A stretch of 64,000 nucleotides of DNA from contig JAJEGH010000023.1 of NCBI GenBank assembly GCA_022819985.1, positions 1 through 64,000 of the forward strand. The letters run 5' to 3'. Origin of the DNA: Alphaproteobacteria bacterium. Its GTDB lineage: Bacteria > Pseudomonadota > Alphaproteobacteria > Bin65. The translations under genes were made by a program, and so were the position numbers. Below the pieces are notes generated by a model that worked only from the letters and a program-made list of their open reading frames with translations, did no database searches and was not told the DNA's origin. Every line of letters begins with the position of its first letter. Within the stretch, counting starts at the first letter, position 1. Below, in pieces: positions 32,645 to 41,491 of the stretch.

Positions 32645-33463
32645 TCATGCGCGGTTTCTGTCGCCGACGGGAGCGAGCGCGACCGGTGTTCGGCACCGCG
32701 CTACCCGCCGATCTGCCAGCCAATAGCAGAAACCGACGAAGACGCATCCGGAGACAATGTTTCCCAGCGTGACCCAGAAAAGGTTATGGGCCATGCCGGC
32801 GAGCGGGTCGGAAACCGCCGGACCGGTCAGCAGCGCGATGCCGAAGATCGCCATATTGGCGACGGAATGCTCGAAGCCGCTGGCGATAAACGCCAGCAGG
32901 CACCAGAAAATGACGATGCACTTCGCGGTGTCGCTGGCCGTCCGAACGCTCATCCACAGGGCGAGGCATACCAGCCAGTTGCACAGGATCGCACGCGCGA
33001 AGAGGGCGAGCGCGGGACCGTTCATCTTGGCGGCGGCGACGCTGTGCAGATAGTCGGCGCCGGCGGTCGCCACGGTTGTCCCGCCGGCGACCAGCAGCGC
33101 GCAAAGAAGGAGGGCGCCGGCGAGATTTCCGATCCATGTCACGGCCCAGGAGGCCGCCAGGTCGCGCATCGGAATTCTGCGCTGGAGAACGCCTATGGTC
33201 ATGTACATCACATGACCGGTAAAGAGTTCTGCGCCGGCAAAGACGACCAGGGTAAGCGCGATGCCGAAGCAGACGCCCATCGCCAGGCTTCGCCAGGAAG
33301 GGTCTGCCACATGCCCGATTGTAAAGATCAGGGCAATTCCGAATCCGATGTAGCAGCCAGCCAGCATCGAAGACACGAAAAATCCGAGAGGATTGGACCT
33401 CAGGAACCCGATCTTTGCGACGGCGACATCGGACAGGTCGTGTATCGTATTCCGTTTGGGCAT
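32645..33463 (-). CDS. Formate/nitrite transporter (FNT) family channel
   Basis: A 272-residue FNT-family protein starting MPKRNTIHDLSDVAVAK, with six membrane helices. The family motifs are LAGCYIGFGIA near residue 33, ELFTGHVMYM near 80, ILCNWLVCLALW near 155, and GFEHSVANM near 195 with the central histidine. FNT channels pass formate, nitrite, hydrosulfide or small monocarboxylates. It starts eight bases after dctM, so it is the last gene of the TRAP operon. Whether it exports formate or moves a small acid related to glyoxylate is unknown. An upstream ATG at 33499 would overlap dctM. Confidence 0.88.
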   Translation of the reverse strand: MPKRNTIHDLSDVAVAKIGFLRSNPLGFFVSSMLAGCYIGFGIALIFTIGHVADPSWRSLAMGVCFGIALTLVVFAGAELFTGHVMYMTIGVLQRRIPMRDLAASWAVTWIGNLAGALLLCALLVAGGTTVATAGADYLHSVAAAKMNGPALALFARAILCNWLVCLALWMSVRTASDTAKCIVIFWCLLAFIASGFEHSVANMAIFGIALLTGPAVSDPLAGMAHNLFWVTLGNIVSGCVFVGFCYWLADRRVARCRTPVALAPVGDRNRA

Positions 33464-33471
33464 CGGCAATC

Positions 33472-34836
33472 TCAATCCAATATCGCGTTCGGCAGCCAAA
33501 GGGCGATATCGGGGAGAGCGATGACCAACAGGAGTCCGATAATCTGTAACAAAACGAAGGGGATAATTCCCTTATACACATCCTTTATCGCGATGCTCGC
33601 AGGCGCGCATCCCTTCATGTAGAAGAGCGTTATTCCGAATGGCGGAGTGAGAAAGGAGGTTTGCAAGTTGATGGCCACGAGAAGCGCGAACCAGTGCATC
33701 ATGTTGGCCTCGGGGACGTGATTTCCGAAATCCAGCTGCGCGATGATCGGGGCGAATATCGGGAAAACGATCAAGGTGATTTCAATCCACTCGAGGAAGA
33801 ATCCCAGAACAAAGATGATCGCCATGATGATAAAAAGGGTCGACCAGGGTCCGAGTTCCGCGGAGCTGACGAAATCTTCGAACAGGAAATCGCCGCCCAG
33901 AGACCTGAAGACATAGGCGAAGGCCGTCGCGCCCAGGAAAATCAGGAACAGCATCGCATTCGTCAGCATCGCGCGATGCAGCACGCCGGTCAGGACGGCC
34001 AGGTTCAGGCGCTTGTTCAGGATTGCAAGCAAGGTCGCCCCGAACGCGCCGACCCCTGCCGCCTCGGTCGGGGTCGCCCAGCCGAACCCGATCGACCCGA
34101 GAACGAGAAACATCAGAAGCAACGGCGGCAGAAAGCTCTTCAGGACCAGGAGCATGATCTCGCCGATGTCGGTCGGCCCTTCGTCCCGAAGCATCATCGG
34201 CGCCTGTGCCGGTCTGAAGGCGCCGATCGAGAATATGTAGATCAGAAAGAGGCCGGACAGCATGAGACCCGGCAGCAGGGCGGCGACAAAGAGCGTGCCG
34301 ACCGACGTGGACAGGAGGTCGGCCATAATGACGAGCATGATGCTGGGCGGAATCAGGATACCCAACGTTCCGGCGGCGCCGATCGTACCGGTTGCCAACG
34401 GCGCCGAATAACCCCGGCTCAACATCACGGGCAGCGCCATCAACGTCATCATAACGACCGTGGCGCCGACGATTCCCGTCGTGGCGGCCATGATCGTGCC
34501 CATGATGGTGACCGCCAGGGCCAGCCCGCCGGGTACGCGCCGCAGAAGAATCTGCAGACAGTACAGCAGATCCCGCGCGACATTGCTGCGTTCCAGCATG
34601 ACTCCCATCAGAATGAACATCGGGATCGCCGTCAGAACGAGATTTTCTCCGACGCCGCCATACAGCCTGACGAGGATGTTGAAGAACTCCCTGGCCGAGA
34701 ACGCTCCCAGCAGGTTGCCGACGCCGGCGAAGAGCAGCCCTACGCCGCCGAGAACGAAACCCACTGGAAAGCCGCTGAACAGCAGGGCGGCCAGGGCCAT
34801 GAACATGAAGACGGGCAACAGATCGACGAAGGTCAT
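33472..34836 (-). CDS. dctM: TRAP transporter large permease
   Basis: A 454-residue membrane protein with about twelve hydrophobic segments. The DctM signatures include VGENLVLTAIPMFILMG near residue 65, GTIGAAGTLGILIPPSIM near 155-175, and TPPFGITLFYMKG near 400. It is the ion-coupled permease of the tripartite transporter with DctQ and the periplasmic DctP. The gene follows dctQ by 59 bases and ends eight bases before the FNT channel gene. Confidence 0.93.
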   Translation of the reverse strand: MTFVDLLPVFMFMALAALLFSGFPVGFVLGGVGLLFAGVGNLLGAFSAREFFNILVRLYGGVGENLVLTAIPMFILMGVMLERSNVARDLLYCLQILLRRVPGGLALAVTIMGTIMAATTGIVGATVVMMTLMALPVMLSRGYSAPLATGTIGAAGTLGILIPPSIMLVIMADLLSTSVGTLFVAALLPGLMLSGLFLIYIFSIGAFRPAQAPMMLRDEGPTDIGEIMLLVLKSFLPPLLLMFLVLGSIGFGWATPTEAAGVGAFGATLLAILNKRLNLAVLTGVLHRAMLTNAMLFLIFLGATAFAYVFRSLGGDFLFEDFVSSAELGPWSTLFIIMAIIFVLGFFLEWIEITLIVFPIFAPIIAQLDFGNHVPEANMMHWFALLVAINLQTSFLTPPFGITLFYMKGCAPASIAIKDVYKGIIPFVLLQIIGLLLVIALPDIALWLPNAILD

Positions 34837-34895
34837 GGCTTGGTTCGCATTTCCGGCTGTTGCGTGACGTACGCTGGTTGAATCCGATGTTCGTT

Positions 34896-35483
34896 TCAGT
34901 CTTTTTCGGCGTCGGGTTCATCCTCAAGATGTCCGACATCTCTCTGGAGACTCTGCGCGATAGCCGCTTCGGCCTCGGCCGATCCGAACAGAACGATGAA
35001 TTGCCGCAGCGCGACCGATATTCCGGCCAGCATGAGCATGCCCAAACCGGCCGCGAGGGCGGATTTTACGATCCAGCGGTCGGACAGCCCCGTGCCGGCC
35101 GACGACACTTCGTTGCTGACATAGGATTCGACCGCAAACCCGATTCCGTTGTAGAGCAGGATTCCGCAATAAGGGACAACGAAACAAAGACATCCAATCA
35201 GTTCAATCCAGGATTGCAGCCTTTTTGAAATCCGGCTGCGAAACAAATCGATCCGGACATGGGTGTTGGCGAGAAAGGCGTAACCGAGGCAAAAGATGAA
35301 AAGTACGGTGTGGAGGTGCCATTCGAGTTCCTGAAGCTTTGTCGATCCGAGTACGAAAAAGCGCCGGGAAACCACATCGAAGATAATCACGATCATCAGG
35401 GCGAGCGCCATCCATGTCGCCGCCCTGCCGACATAGCAGATTACGCGATTGATTCCGATGCACGTTATTTGCAGAAATGTCAT
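34896..35483 (-). CDS. dctQ: TRAP transporter small permease
   Basis: A 195-residue DctQ with four membrane helices: WMALALMIVIIFDVVSRRFF, LHTVLFIFCLGYAFL, IELIGCLCFVVPYCGILLY and LAAGLGMLMLAGISVAL. The LQELEWHLHTVLF and HVRIDLF motifs are typical. The start ATG 35483 has only a weak GAAGAGG site. It lies 84 bases after dctP with a perfect hairpin and T run in between, so its expression is probably much lower than that of the binding protein. Confidence 0.88.
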   Translation of the reverse strand: MTFLQITCIGINRVICYVGRAATWMALALMIVIIFDVVSRRFFVLGSTKLQELEWHLHTVLFIFCLGYAFLANTHVRIDLFRSRISKRLQSWIELIGCLCFVVPYCGILLYNGIGFAVESYVSNEVSSAGTGLSDRWIVKSALAAGLGMLMLAGISVALRQFIVLFGSAEAEAAIAQSLQRDVGHLEDEPDAEKD

Positions 35484-35510
35484 CGGTCGGCCTCTTCCAG
35501 GCATGAAACG

Positions 35511-35543
35511 AAAAAAATCGGAGCTCCGAAAAACCGGAGCTCC
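35511..35543 (-). terminator. Intercistronic terminator between dctP and dctQ
   Basis: Read on the minus strand, GGAGCTCCG and CGGAGCTCC form a perfect nine-pair stem with a six-base loop, followed by GATTTTTTTCG. This is a textbook intrinsic terminator inside the operon, just after the dctP stop. It would protect and favour dctP message while letting a fraction read into dctQM. Confidence 0.75.
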
Positions 35544-35567
35544 TTTAGTTGCTGGCGCCGGAGGTTC

Positions 35568-36635
35568 CTAGCGGTCCAGATAACCGATATTCAGCCAGGT
35601 GCTGTATTTCTTCTGCCACGCCGTCAGGGATTCGTAGGCGCGCTTGAAGGTTTCGTCCCTCGCGGAGAGGTCCCGCGCCACCTCGCGCCACGTCGCCTCC
35701 AGGGAAGCCAGAATTTCGGGGCTCCACCTGCGAATATTGACGCCCTTGCCCTTGTGGCGTGTCAGGGCGGCCGGTTGCATCGCCTCGCCCTGGGCGATCG
35801 CCTGGCGGACGTTGTCGCCGCAGACCATTTCCAGCTGCGCTTTCTGGACGTCGCTGAGCGCGTTCCAGCGATCCAGGTTGATCATGATGTCGTAGATCGT
35901 CGCCGGCTGGTGCCAGCCGGGGAAATAGTAGTTCTTCACGATCTGGTAGAAGCCGAGATTCCAGTCGACGGAGGGCGCGGCGAACTCCATCGCGTCGATC
36001 GTGCCGAGCTCCAGCGCCGGAAAGATGTCGCCGCCGGCCAGCAGCTGCGTCGAAGCGCCGAGACGGTCGAGCACCAGCGCGCCCAGTCCGAGAAAGCGGA
36101 TCTTCATGCCCTTGAAGTCGTCCAGGGACGTGATCTCTTTTTTGAACCAGCCCGACGCTTCCGGGATCATGCCGCCGCAGTGGATCGCGTGCATGTTATG
36201 CTTGCGATAGAGTTTTTCGTATATCTCCTTGCCGCCGTGGTAGTTGAACCACGCCAGAAGTCCCGGCCAGTCCGGACCGAAGGGGGCGGCCGAAAACAGG
36301 GCGAAGGCCGGCTCCTTGCCGTACCAGTAGGCCGGCGTCGACCAGCAGGCGTCGACCGATCCGTTCTTCACCGCATCGAAACATTCGGCGGGCGGAATCA
36401 GGGCGCCCGGCTCGAAGAACCGGATCCGGAACTTGCCGCCGGAAACCCTCCTGATTTTCGTCTGGATATCTTTGCCCGTCGATCCGGCATGAGGCGCTTT
36501 GCTGGGAAACCAGCTTTGCATTTTCCACCGCACGGACTTTTCCGCCGCCGGCGCGGGCGCCGCAGCCGCAAACGCCGCCGCGAACAGGACGATGGCGCCG
36601 ACAGCCGTCAACGCTCTGGAATTCGAACTCGTCAT
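35568..36635 (-). CDS. dctP: TRAP transporter substrate-binding protein
   Basis: A 355-residue periplasmic binding protein with a Sec signal (MTSSNSRALTAVGAIVLFAA, cleavage likely after APAPAA). The mature start WKMQSWFPSKAP, the FRIRFFEPGALIPP segment and the IPEASGWFKKEI region are those of the DctP subfamily near TakP, which binds alpha-keto and hydroxy acids. The carboxylate-binding Arg is probably in KIRFLGLG. GGGAGG precedes ATG 36635. Facing the glyoxylate-assimilating bhc operon, it is a good candidate for uptake of a small oxo- or hydroxy-acid, but the ligand is not shown by sequence. Confidence 0.88.
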   Translation of the reverse strand: MTSSNSRALTAVGAIVLFAAAFAAAAPAPAAEKSVRWKMQSWFPSKAPHAGSTGKDIQTKIRRVSGGKFRIRFFEPGALIPPAECFDAVKNGSVDACWSTPAYWYGKEPAFALFSAAPFGPDWPGLLAWFNYHGGKEIYEKLYRKHNMHAIHCGGMIPEASGWFKKEITSLDDFKGMKIRFLGLGALVLDRLGASTQLLAGGDIFPALELGTIDAMEFAAPSVDWNLGFYQIVKNYYFPGWHQPATIYDIMINLDRWNALSDVQKAQLEMVCGDNVRQAIAQGEAMQPAALTRHKGKGVNIRRWSPEILASLEATWREVARDLSARDETFKRAYESLTAWQKKYSTWLNIGYLDR

Positions 36636-37044
36636 GGGTGCCTCCCATTGGTTCCGGCGCGACCGGCCGGTAATCCGGCCCTTGCACCGATTTCGATTGC
36701 CATGCCGCCCCGACCGGCCGATGCCGGACTCGCATCCGCATTTCACCTTGCACGGTCGATTGGGCAATATAGTTTCTCAACATGACATATATGATAAGAA
36801 AAATTCAACTACTTTTCTCAATATCCGAAAAATTCAAGAAAATCGGAAACATCGGGGGTTTGTGCAGCGGAGCGGCTCCAGGGCACCGGCCACCGGGCGG
36901 ACCCGGGACCGGCCGGCGTTCCTTTCCGCCGGAGCGACCGGTCCCGCCGCCGCCGTCGTCCCGGCCGGCGGCGGGGCGGGAACCGGAGACCGGTCCCGCC
37001 CCGAACCGATGCCGGAACCCTTGCAGTCCGCGGCAGCCGGCCGG
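36636..37044. other. Intergenic region between cupin and dctP genes
   Basis: About 410 bases without a credible gene. 36770-36850 is AT-rich and should carry the dctP promoter; a TATATT-like -10 can be read on the minus strand near 36770. 36940-36984 can fold into a large GC-rich hairpin (GGTCCCGCC against GGCGGGAACC), possibly the end of the cupin transcript. Neither element is certain. Confidence 0.4.
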
Positions 37045-37458
37045 TTATCCGTCTCCGAAGCCTTTCGCCGCGGAATCCTTGTAGAAGCCCGCCGTATGCT
37101 GGAAGACATTGGGCTTGCGGTAGACGGCGAGAAGGACGCAGCCCTCGTCGGTATGGGTCTGGTGAAACGATCCGGGATGCCGCCAGACGAACTCGCCGGC
37201 GCGGCAGATCCCGTCGTGATCGTAGAACGACCCCTCGATGACGTAGGATTGCTCGATCTCCGGGTGCTTGTGAAACGGCAGGGAGGCCCCCGGCTGCCAC
37301 TTGAGCAGGCAGGTCATCTCACCTTCCGCCTTGTTTTCGTAGAGAACCTTGATCTCGATGCCTTCGAACTGGCTCGGCGCCCATTCGATCGTCTTCGGAT
37401 CGACATACACCGAGCCGCCGATCGTCGGTTCGATCTTGGACTTCCGTTTGGCAGTCAT
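37045..37458 (-). CDS. Cupin domain protein
   Basis: A 137-residue single-domain cupin of the ChrR-like type. Cupin motif 1 is in PGASLPFHKHPEIEQSYVIEG near residues 58-77 with two His and Glu, and motif 2 is in RHPGSFHQTHTDEG near 93-106. A metal-binding small-molecule enzyme or sensor is expected; the substrate is unknown. It is transcribed toward the TRAP operon from a strong promoter with a palindromic operator, and is likely co-regulated with it. Confidence 0.83.
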   Translation of the reverse strand: MTAKRKSKIEPTIGGSVYVDPKTIEWAPSQFEGIEIKVLYENKAEGEMTCLLKWQPGASLPFHKHPEIEQSYVIEGSFYDHDGICRAGEFVWRHPGSFHQTHTDEGCVLLAVYRKPNVFQHTAGFYKDSAAKGFGDG

Positions 37459-37477
37459 CGCACTCTCCCATTGTCAA

Positions 37478-37534
37478 GTTGTACAACATAGTTTCCTGAA
37501 AGGACACTATAGGCAACACACATATGGGAGTCAA
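37478..37534 (-). promoter_or_regulatory. Strong promoter and palindromic operator of the cupin gene
   Basis: On the minus strand TTGACT (37534-37529), exactly 17 bases, and TATAGT (37511-37506) form a near-consensus promoter. The perfect palindrome GTTGTACAAC (37478-37487) lies just past the expected start near 37499. TTGTACAA cores are typical of GntR/FCD regulators of acid catabolism; no GntR gene is in the window. Confidence 0.65.
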
Positions 37535-37708
37535 CGATGTTTCCTGCATACGCTCCATCGGGACGTTCAGGACGCGAAGGCAGACGGACGATACGCGGCC
37601 CGGCGCCGCCGGCCCAGATGCCGGAAGCCCGCCCGGACGGCCCTATCGAACCGGATTTTCTGCGCTGCTTCCGCCGGCGGCGCCGACCGGGCGGGACTAT
37701 GGCCCGGC

Positions 37709-38359
37709 TCAGGCGGCGCCCGGCCGCGCCGCCGAATCCTCGCAGACCGCGTCGAGATGCCGGGCGTTCGCCGCCAGGGCCCGGTCGTACTCCATCAGGG
37801 CCGCCGTCCTTTCCCGGAGCCCGGCGCCGAAGAACCGCTCCAGAAGATGAAAGGTGACGTCGATGGCCAGGGTCACCCCGCCGCCGGTCACGATATCGCC
37901 GGTGTCGACCAGCAGCGCCTCTCTGGGTCTGGCGGCCGGCGCCCGCTCGGGCAGCAGCCGCAGCGGTGCCGTTTCGCCCGGCCCGCTCCTGCGTCGCGTC
38001 GTGACCGCGCGGCCGTCGGTCAGGCCCGCGGCCGCCAGGATCATCGCTCCGGTGCAGACCGATACGACGGTGGCGCGCCGGCTCGCCCGTTGGACGAATT
38101 CGAGCGCCGCCGGGCTTTCGGCCTGCCGGATCCACCCGGGTCCGCCGGTAACGATCAGGACGTCGAAATCCGGACAGGTGTCGTAACCGTAATCCGCGAT
38201 CGCCCGCACGCCGCCGGCGAGGCGCACTTCGCCGGCATTTTCGGCGACGCACACGATCTCGATGCCGGCCTCGAAGCGGCGCGCCATGGAGAGGACCCCC
38301 GCCGTTCCGCCGAGATCGATCGGCTCGACTTCGTCATAGATCAGGATCGCGAATTTCAT
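37709..38359 (-). CDS. DJ-1/PfpI family protein
   Basis: A 216-residue glutamine-amidotransferase-like protein. FAILIYDEVEPIDLGGTAGV at the start is the InhA/DJ-1 pattern with the Asp/Glu pair, LIVTGGPGW precedes the elbow, and the nucleophilic Cys is in VVSVCTGAMILAAAG near residue 102. The GGGVTLAIDVTFHLLER stretch follows. Relatives include isonitrile hydratase and ThiJ/PfpI chaperone-hydrolases; which activity applies is unknown. It sits between the cupin and the XRE-cupin regulator on the same strand, and a second DJ-1/PfpI gene lies at the right edge. Confidence 0.85.
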   Translation of the reverse strand: MKFAILIYDEVEPIDLGGTAGVLSMARRFEAGIEIVCVAENAGEVRLAGGVRAIADYGYDTCPDFDVLIVTGGPGWIRQAESPAALEFVQRASRRATVVSVCTGAMILAAAGLTDGRAVTTRRRSGPGETAPLRLLPERAPAARPREALLVDTGDIVTGGGVTLAIDVTFHLLERFFGAGLRERTAALMEYDRALAANARHLDAVCEDSAARPGAA

Positions 38360-38446
38360 GGTGCAGCGCTCTCCGGCGGTGTCCGGACCGGCATAACGAC
38401 CGGCTGTCCTGGAACGGGCGATGTGCGATTCATCCGGTTTCGGCCG

Positions 38447-39034
38447 TCAGGAGCCGGCGTTCGGCTGAAAGATGACAACCAGGGCCTTCGCCTCGCCGCC
38501 GACCGCGCGTCCGCGATGTTCGACGATGGCATCCATATAGATGCAATCGCCGGGAGACAGGATGGCGCTCTTGCCCCCGACCTCGAACTCGACGGTGCCG
38601 CTCAACACGAAGACCATCTCTTCTCCCTCGTGGGAAAAATGGGTGTCGTCGTCGAAGGATTCGGGAAACGTGAAGACGAAGGGCTCCATCGACTTGGAGA
38701 TTTTCTTGTAGGCGATGCTCTCGTAATCGTAGCCGAAGGATGTGCCGCCCCGGACGATCCGCCGCCTCTCCTGCGCCCTCACGATGGAGAAACTGTCGTC
38801 GTCGTCTTCGATATCCTCGTCTTTCTGGAAGAAATACGCGATGTCCGTGTTCAGGGCGCTGGCGATGCGCGACAGCGTCCCGATCGGCGGCAGCTTTCGC
38901 CCGTTTTCGATCTTCGAAAGATAGCCCTTCGTGAAGCCCGTCTGCGCGGCGAGGCTCTCCAGGGTCACGCCTCTGATGGCACGCAGCTCCTTCAGATGCC
39001 TGGCGATCAGTTCTTCCAGGTTGGTGTCGCTCAC
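38447..39034 (-). CDS. XRE-family regulator with cupin sensor domain
   Basis: A 195-residue regulator: helix-turn-helix (VTLESLAAQTGFTKGYLSKI near residues 23-42), an acidic linker (DEDIEDDDDSF), and a C-terminal cupin (FSHEGEEMVFVLSGTVEFEV and LSPGDCIYMDAIVEHRG). PuuR-type regulators have this build and sense small metabolites. The start is GTG at 39034, which overlaps a TGA of an upstream frame. It is the most likely local regulator for the cupin, DJ-1 and TRAP genes downstream on the same strand. Confidence 0.87.
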   Translation of the reverse strand: MSDTNLEELIARHLKELRAIRGVTLESLAAQTGFTKGYLSKIENGRKLPPIGTLSRIASALNTDIAYFFQKDEDIEDDDDSFSIVRAQERRRIVRGGTSFGYDYESIAYKKISKSMEPFVFTFPESFDDDTHFSHEGEEMVFVLSGTVEFEVGGKSAILSPGDCIYMDAIVEHRGRAVGGEAKALVVIFQPNAGS

Positions 39035-39170
39035 TTCGCTTTACCCCCGCTTGCCGGTCCCGCCCGGAGGGTCCCGATACCGGCGCTATCGTTCGGCTCG
39101 AATGGCGGCTCGGCCGGATCCGGCGTATGCACGATCAGCTCGGTAAATCCTGTATCCTTAACAGAGCCAC

Positions 39171-39200
39171 ATATTAGATTCATAGGAAACACCCCGTCAA
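39171..39200 (-). promoter_or_regulatory. Promoter of the XRE-cupin regulator
   Basis: On the minus strand TTGACG (39200-39195), 18 bases, TAATAT (39176-39171). This gives a start near 39163 and a leader of about 130 bases. It lies in a small AT-rich island in the 256-base gap behind aminopeptidase P. Confidence 0.45.
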
Positions 39201-39290
39201 CCGGCGTCCGGCAAGCCCTGGAGCGGAATTCGATCCGGGGAGCGAAGCGGCGGTCCGGAGACCGGAGCCGCCAGGCCATGCGGCCGGCCG

Positions 39291-41087
39291 CTACAGGGGT
39301 CGGGTCGCCCCGTCCAGCCAGGCCGCGGTTTCCGGATCGACCAGAGGGCCGATCGTCTCGCGAACCCGGGCGTGGTAGCCGTCGACCCAGCCGGTTTCGT
39401 CCGCCGTGAGGAGAGCGCGGTCGATCAGGGCGCGGTCGATGGGCGCCAGGGTCAGGGTCTCGAAAGCGAGCATCGGCCGCTCGGCGCCGGCGATTTCGAT
39501 CTCTTGCACCGCCACCAGATTCTCGATCCGGATGCCGTATTCGCCGGTCCGGTAGTAGCCGGGCTCGTTCGAGACGATCATGCCCGGCTTGAGGGCTACG
39601 CTGTTGGGCAGTTTCGAGATGCGCTGCGGCCCCTCATGGACCGAGAGATAGCTGCCGACGCCGTGGCCGGTGCCGTGGTCGTAGTCCAGCCCGTCGGCCC
39701 ACAGCGCCATCCGCGCCAGCGCGTCGATCTGGCTGCCGGTCGTCCCTTCCGGGAACCGCGCGGTAGCAAGCGCGACATGGCCCTTGAGCACCAGGGTGAA
39801 ATGGCGGCGCATTTCCGCCGTCGGCGGGCCGATGGCGACCGTCCGGGTCACGTCGGTCGTGCCGTCGGCATACTGGCCGCCGGAATCGACCAGGTAGAGC
39901 GAGCCCGGCTCCAGCCGGCGGTTGGTCTCCGGCGTCACCCGGTAATGCACGATGGCGCCGTTCGGCCCGGCGCCGGAGATGGTGTCGAAGCTCAGGTCGC
40001 GCAGCAGGTTGGTTTCGCGGCGGAACCGTTCGAGGCATTCGGCGGCGGCGATCTCGTCGACCCGGCCGCCCGGCGCCTCCCGCGCCAGCCAGGCCAGGAA
40101 GCGGGTCAGGGCTGCTCCGTCGCGCCGGTGGGCGTTGCGCGCGCCCTCCAATTCGACGGCGTTCTTGCACGCCTTCGGCAGCTGGCACGGGTCGGCGCCC
40201 CGCTCGACAAGGGCGCCCGCGGAGTCCAGCACCTGAAAGATGCGGTCGGCCGCGCTCGCCGGATCGGCCAGCACCTTGCGGCCGGCGAAGCCGCCCAGCG
40301 CCGCCTCGAACGCCTCCGGCGGTTCGACGGCGATATCGCTGCCCAGATGGTCCGCCAGCGCCGCATCGATCTTGCCCGCCGGGGCGAACAGGGTGACCGA
40401 AGCGTCGCCGCGCAGGATGGCGAAGGACAGGGGAAACGGCGTGCGCGGCACATCCCGGCCGCGGATGTTGAGCAGCCAGGCGATCGAGTCAGGCAGGGTG
40501 AGCACGGCGGCCTCGACGCCGCGGTCGGCGAGCTTTTCCGCCAGCACCGCGCGTTTGCCCGCCGAGGTTTCGCCGGCCAGCTCCGGCGGATGGATTTCGA
40601 ACGGGTCGGTCGATCCGGCCGGCCGGTCCTGCCAGAGCCGGTCGATCGGGTTTTCCGCAACCGGCGCGAGTTCCGCCCCGACCGCCTCGCAGGCCTTGCG
40701 CAGCCGCGCTGCGCCCTCGGCGGTGTGGAGCCAGGGGTCGTAGCCGAGCCGCCCGCCGCCGGTGAGCGACTCGCGCAGCCAGGCCGGGGCCGGCCGGTCG
40801 GCAATGTGGCGGACCTCGAACACCGCCGGATCGATCTGGTCGCCGATCTGCAGGGTATAGCGCCCGTCGACGAAGACCGCCGCCTTCCGGGCCAGCACGA
40901 TCGCCAGGCCTGCCGAGCCGGTGAATCCGGTCAGCCAGGCCAGCCGCTCGGCGCCGGGCGGTACATATTCGCCCTGGTGCTCGTCGGCGCGCGGGACGAC
41001 GAAGCCCTGAAGCCCGTCCTCCGCCAGCAGGGCGCGCAGGGCGGACACGCGGGCGGCCGACAGGCCGGGCGGACGCGGCGACGTCAT
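39291..41087 (-). CDS. Xaa-Pro aminopeptidase (M24B family)
   Basis: A 598-residue aminopeptidase P of the long, three-domain form. Two creatinase-like N-terminal domains (residues 1-300) precede the pita-bread catalytic domain. Metal ligands are visible: Asp pair in LVDSGGQYADGTTDVTRT, His in HGTGHGVGSYLSVHEGP, Glu in SNEPGYY and Glu in YGIRIENL. It removes N-terminal residues from Xaa-Pro peptides in the cytoplasm using Mn2+. ATG 41087 is chosen over an upstream in-frame ATG at 41180 because conservation begins there. No functional link with neighbours is seen. Confidence 0.9.
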   Translation of the reverse strand: MTSPRPPGLSAARVSALRALLAEDGLQGFVVPRADEHQGEYVPPGAERLAWLTGFTGSAGLAIVLARKAAVFVDGRYTLQIGDQIDPAVFEVRHIADRPAPAWLRESLTGGGRLGYDPWLHTAEGAARLRKACEAVGAELAPVAENPIDRLWQDRPAGSTDPFEIHPPELAGETSAGKRAVLAEKLADRGVEAAVLTLPDSIAWLLNIRGRDVPRTPFPLSFAILRGDASVTLFAPAGKIDAALADHLGSDIAVEPPEAFEAALGGFAGRKVLADPASAADRIFQVLDSAGALVERGADPCQLPKACKNAVELEGARNAHRRDGAALTRFLAWLAREAPGGRVDEIAAAECLERFRRETNLLRDLSFDTISGAGPNGAIVHYRVTPETNRRLEPGSLYLVDSGGQYADGTTDVTRTVAIGPPTAEMRRHFTLVLKGHVALATARFPEGTTGSQIDALARMALWADGLDYDHGTGHGVGSYLSVHEGPQRISKLPNSVALKPGMIVSNEPGYYRTGEYGIRIENLVAVQEIEIAGAERPMLAFETLTLAPIDRALIDRALLTADETGWVDGYHARVRETIGPLVDPETAAWLDGATRPL

Positions 41088-41251
41088 GCGTAAGACCCGG
41101 CGGCCCGGTAGTGCGTTTCCGGGCCGTTTGAAGAGGTCGAGATATGCAACATATGCATGGCAGACGGGGGTTTCGGTCAATTGTGCGCGGCCCGGCGCGC
41201 CTCATGTGACGGGCAGGACAACAGCTTTCCTTCCGCGAAGGAACCTCAGAT

Positions 41252-41491
41252 ATGCTTCTATCCAAATCGACCCGGACCGTCACGGACTTCGACGAACTGG
41301 CGGTGCGCCGGGACGCCGCCGATCTGCGCGCCCGCTTCCTCCGTTCGTATGCCGCCGATGCATGGAACGCCCTGGAGCGGTATCTGTCGCGCCACGCCCC
41401 GCTCGGCGCGGCCTATGCCCGGGACACACGAAGGCCGCAACGGCGATGGTTTAGCGAAGCGTCAGCCGGTAGCTGGACCACGACCCCGTAA
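41252..41491 (+). CDS. Small uncharacterised protein
   Basis: A 79-residue frame whose first 50 residues (FDELAVRRDAADLRARFLRS, then AWNALERYLSRHAP) form amphipathic helices like small alphaproteobacterial helical proteins. GAAGGAA lies eight bases before ATG 41252. The C-terminus runs over the prmA 3' end by 41 bases and looks non-conserved there. The gene may be real, but support is limited to the start signal and helix pattern. Confidence 0.4.
   Translation: MLLSKSTRTVTDFDELAVRRDAADLRARFLRSYAADAWNALERYLSRHAPLGAAYARDTRRPQRRWFSEASAGSWTTTP

Noticed and set aside
36936-36999. CRISPR-like or tandem array from repeated CCGGTCCCGCC
   Set aside because: Only two short copies in a GC-rich hairpin; no regular spacer or repeat length.
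39031-39183. Small upstream gene coupled to the XRE-cupin regulator (ATG 39183, TGA overlapping the GTG start)
   Set aside because: The predicted promoter start near 39163 lies inside it, it has no ribosome binding site, and its sequence is low in complexity; the GTGA overlap alone is not enough.
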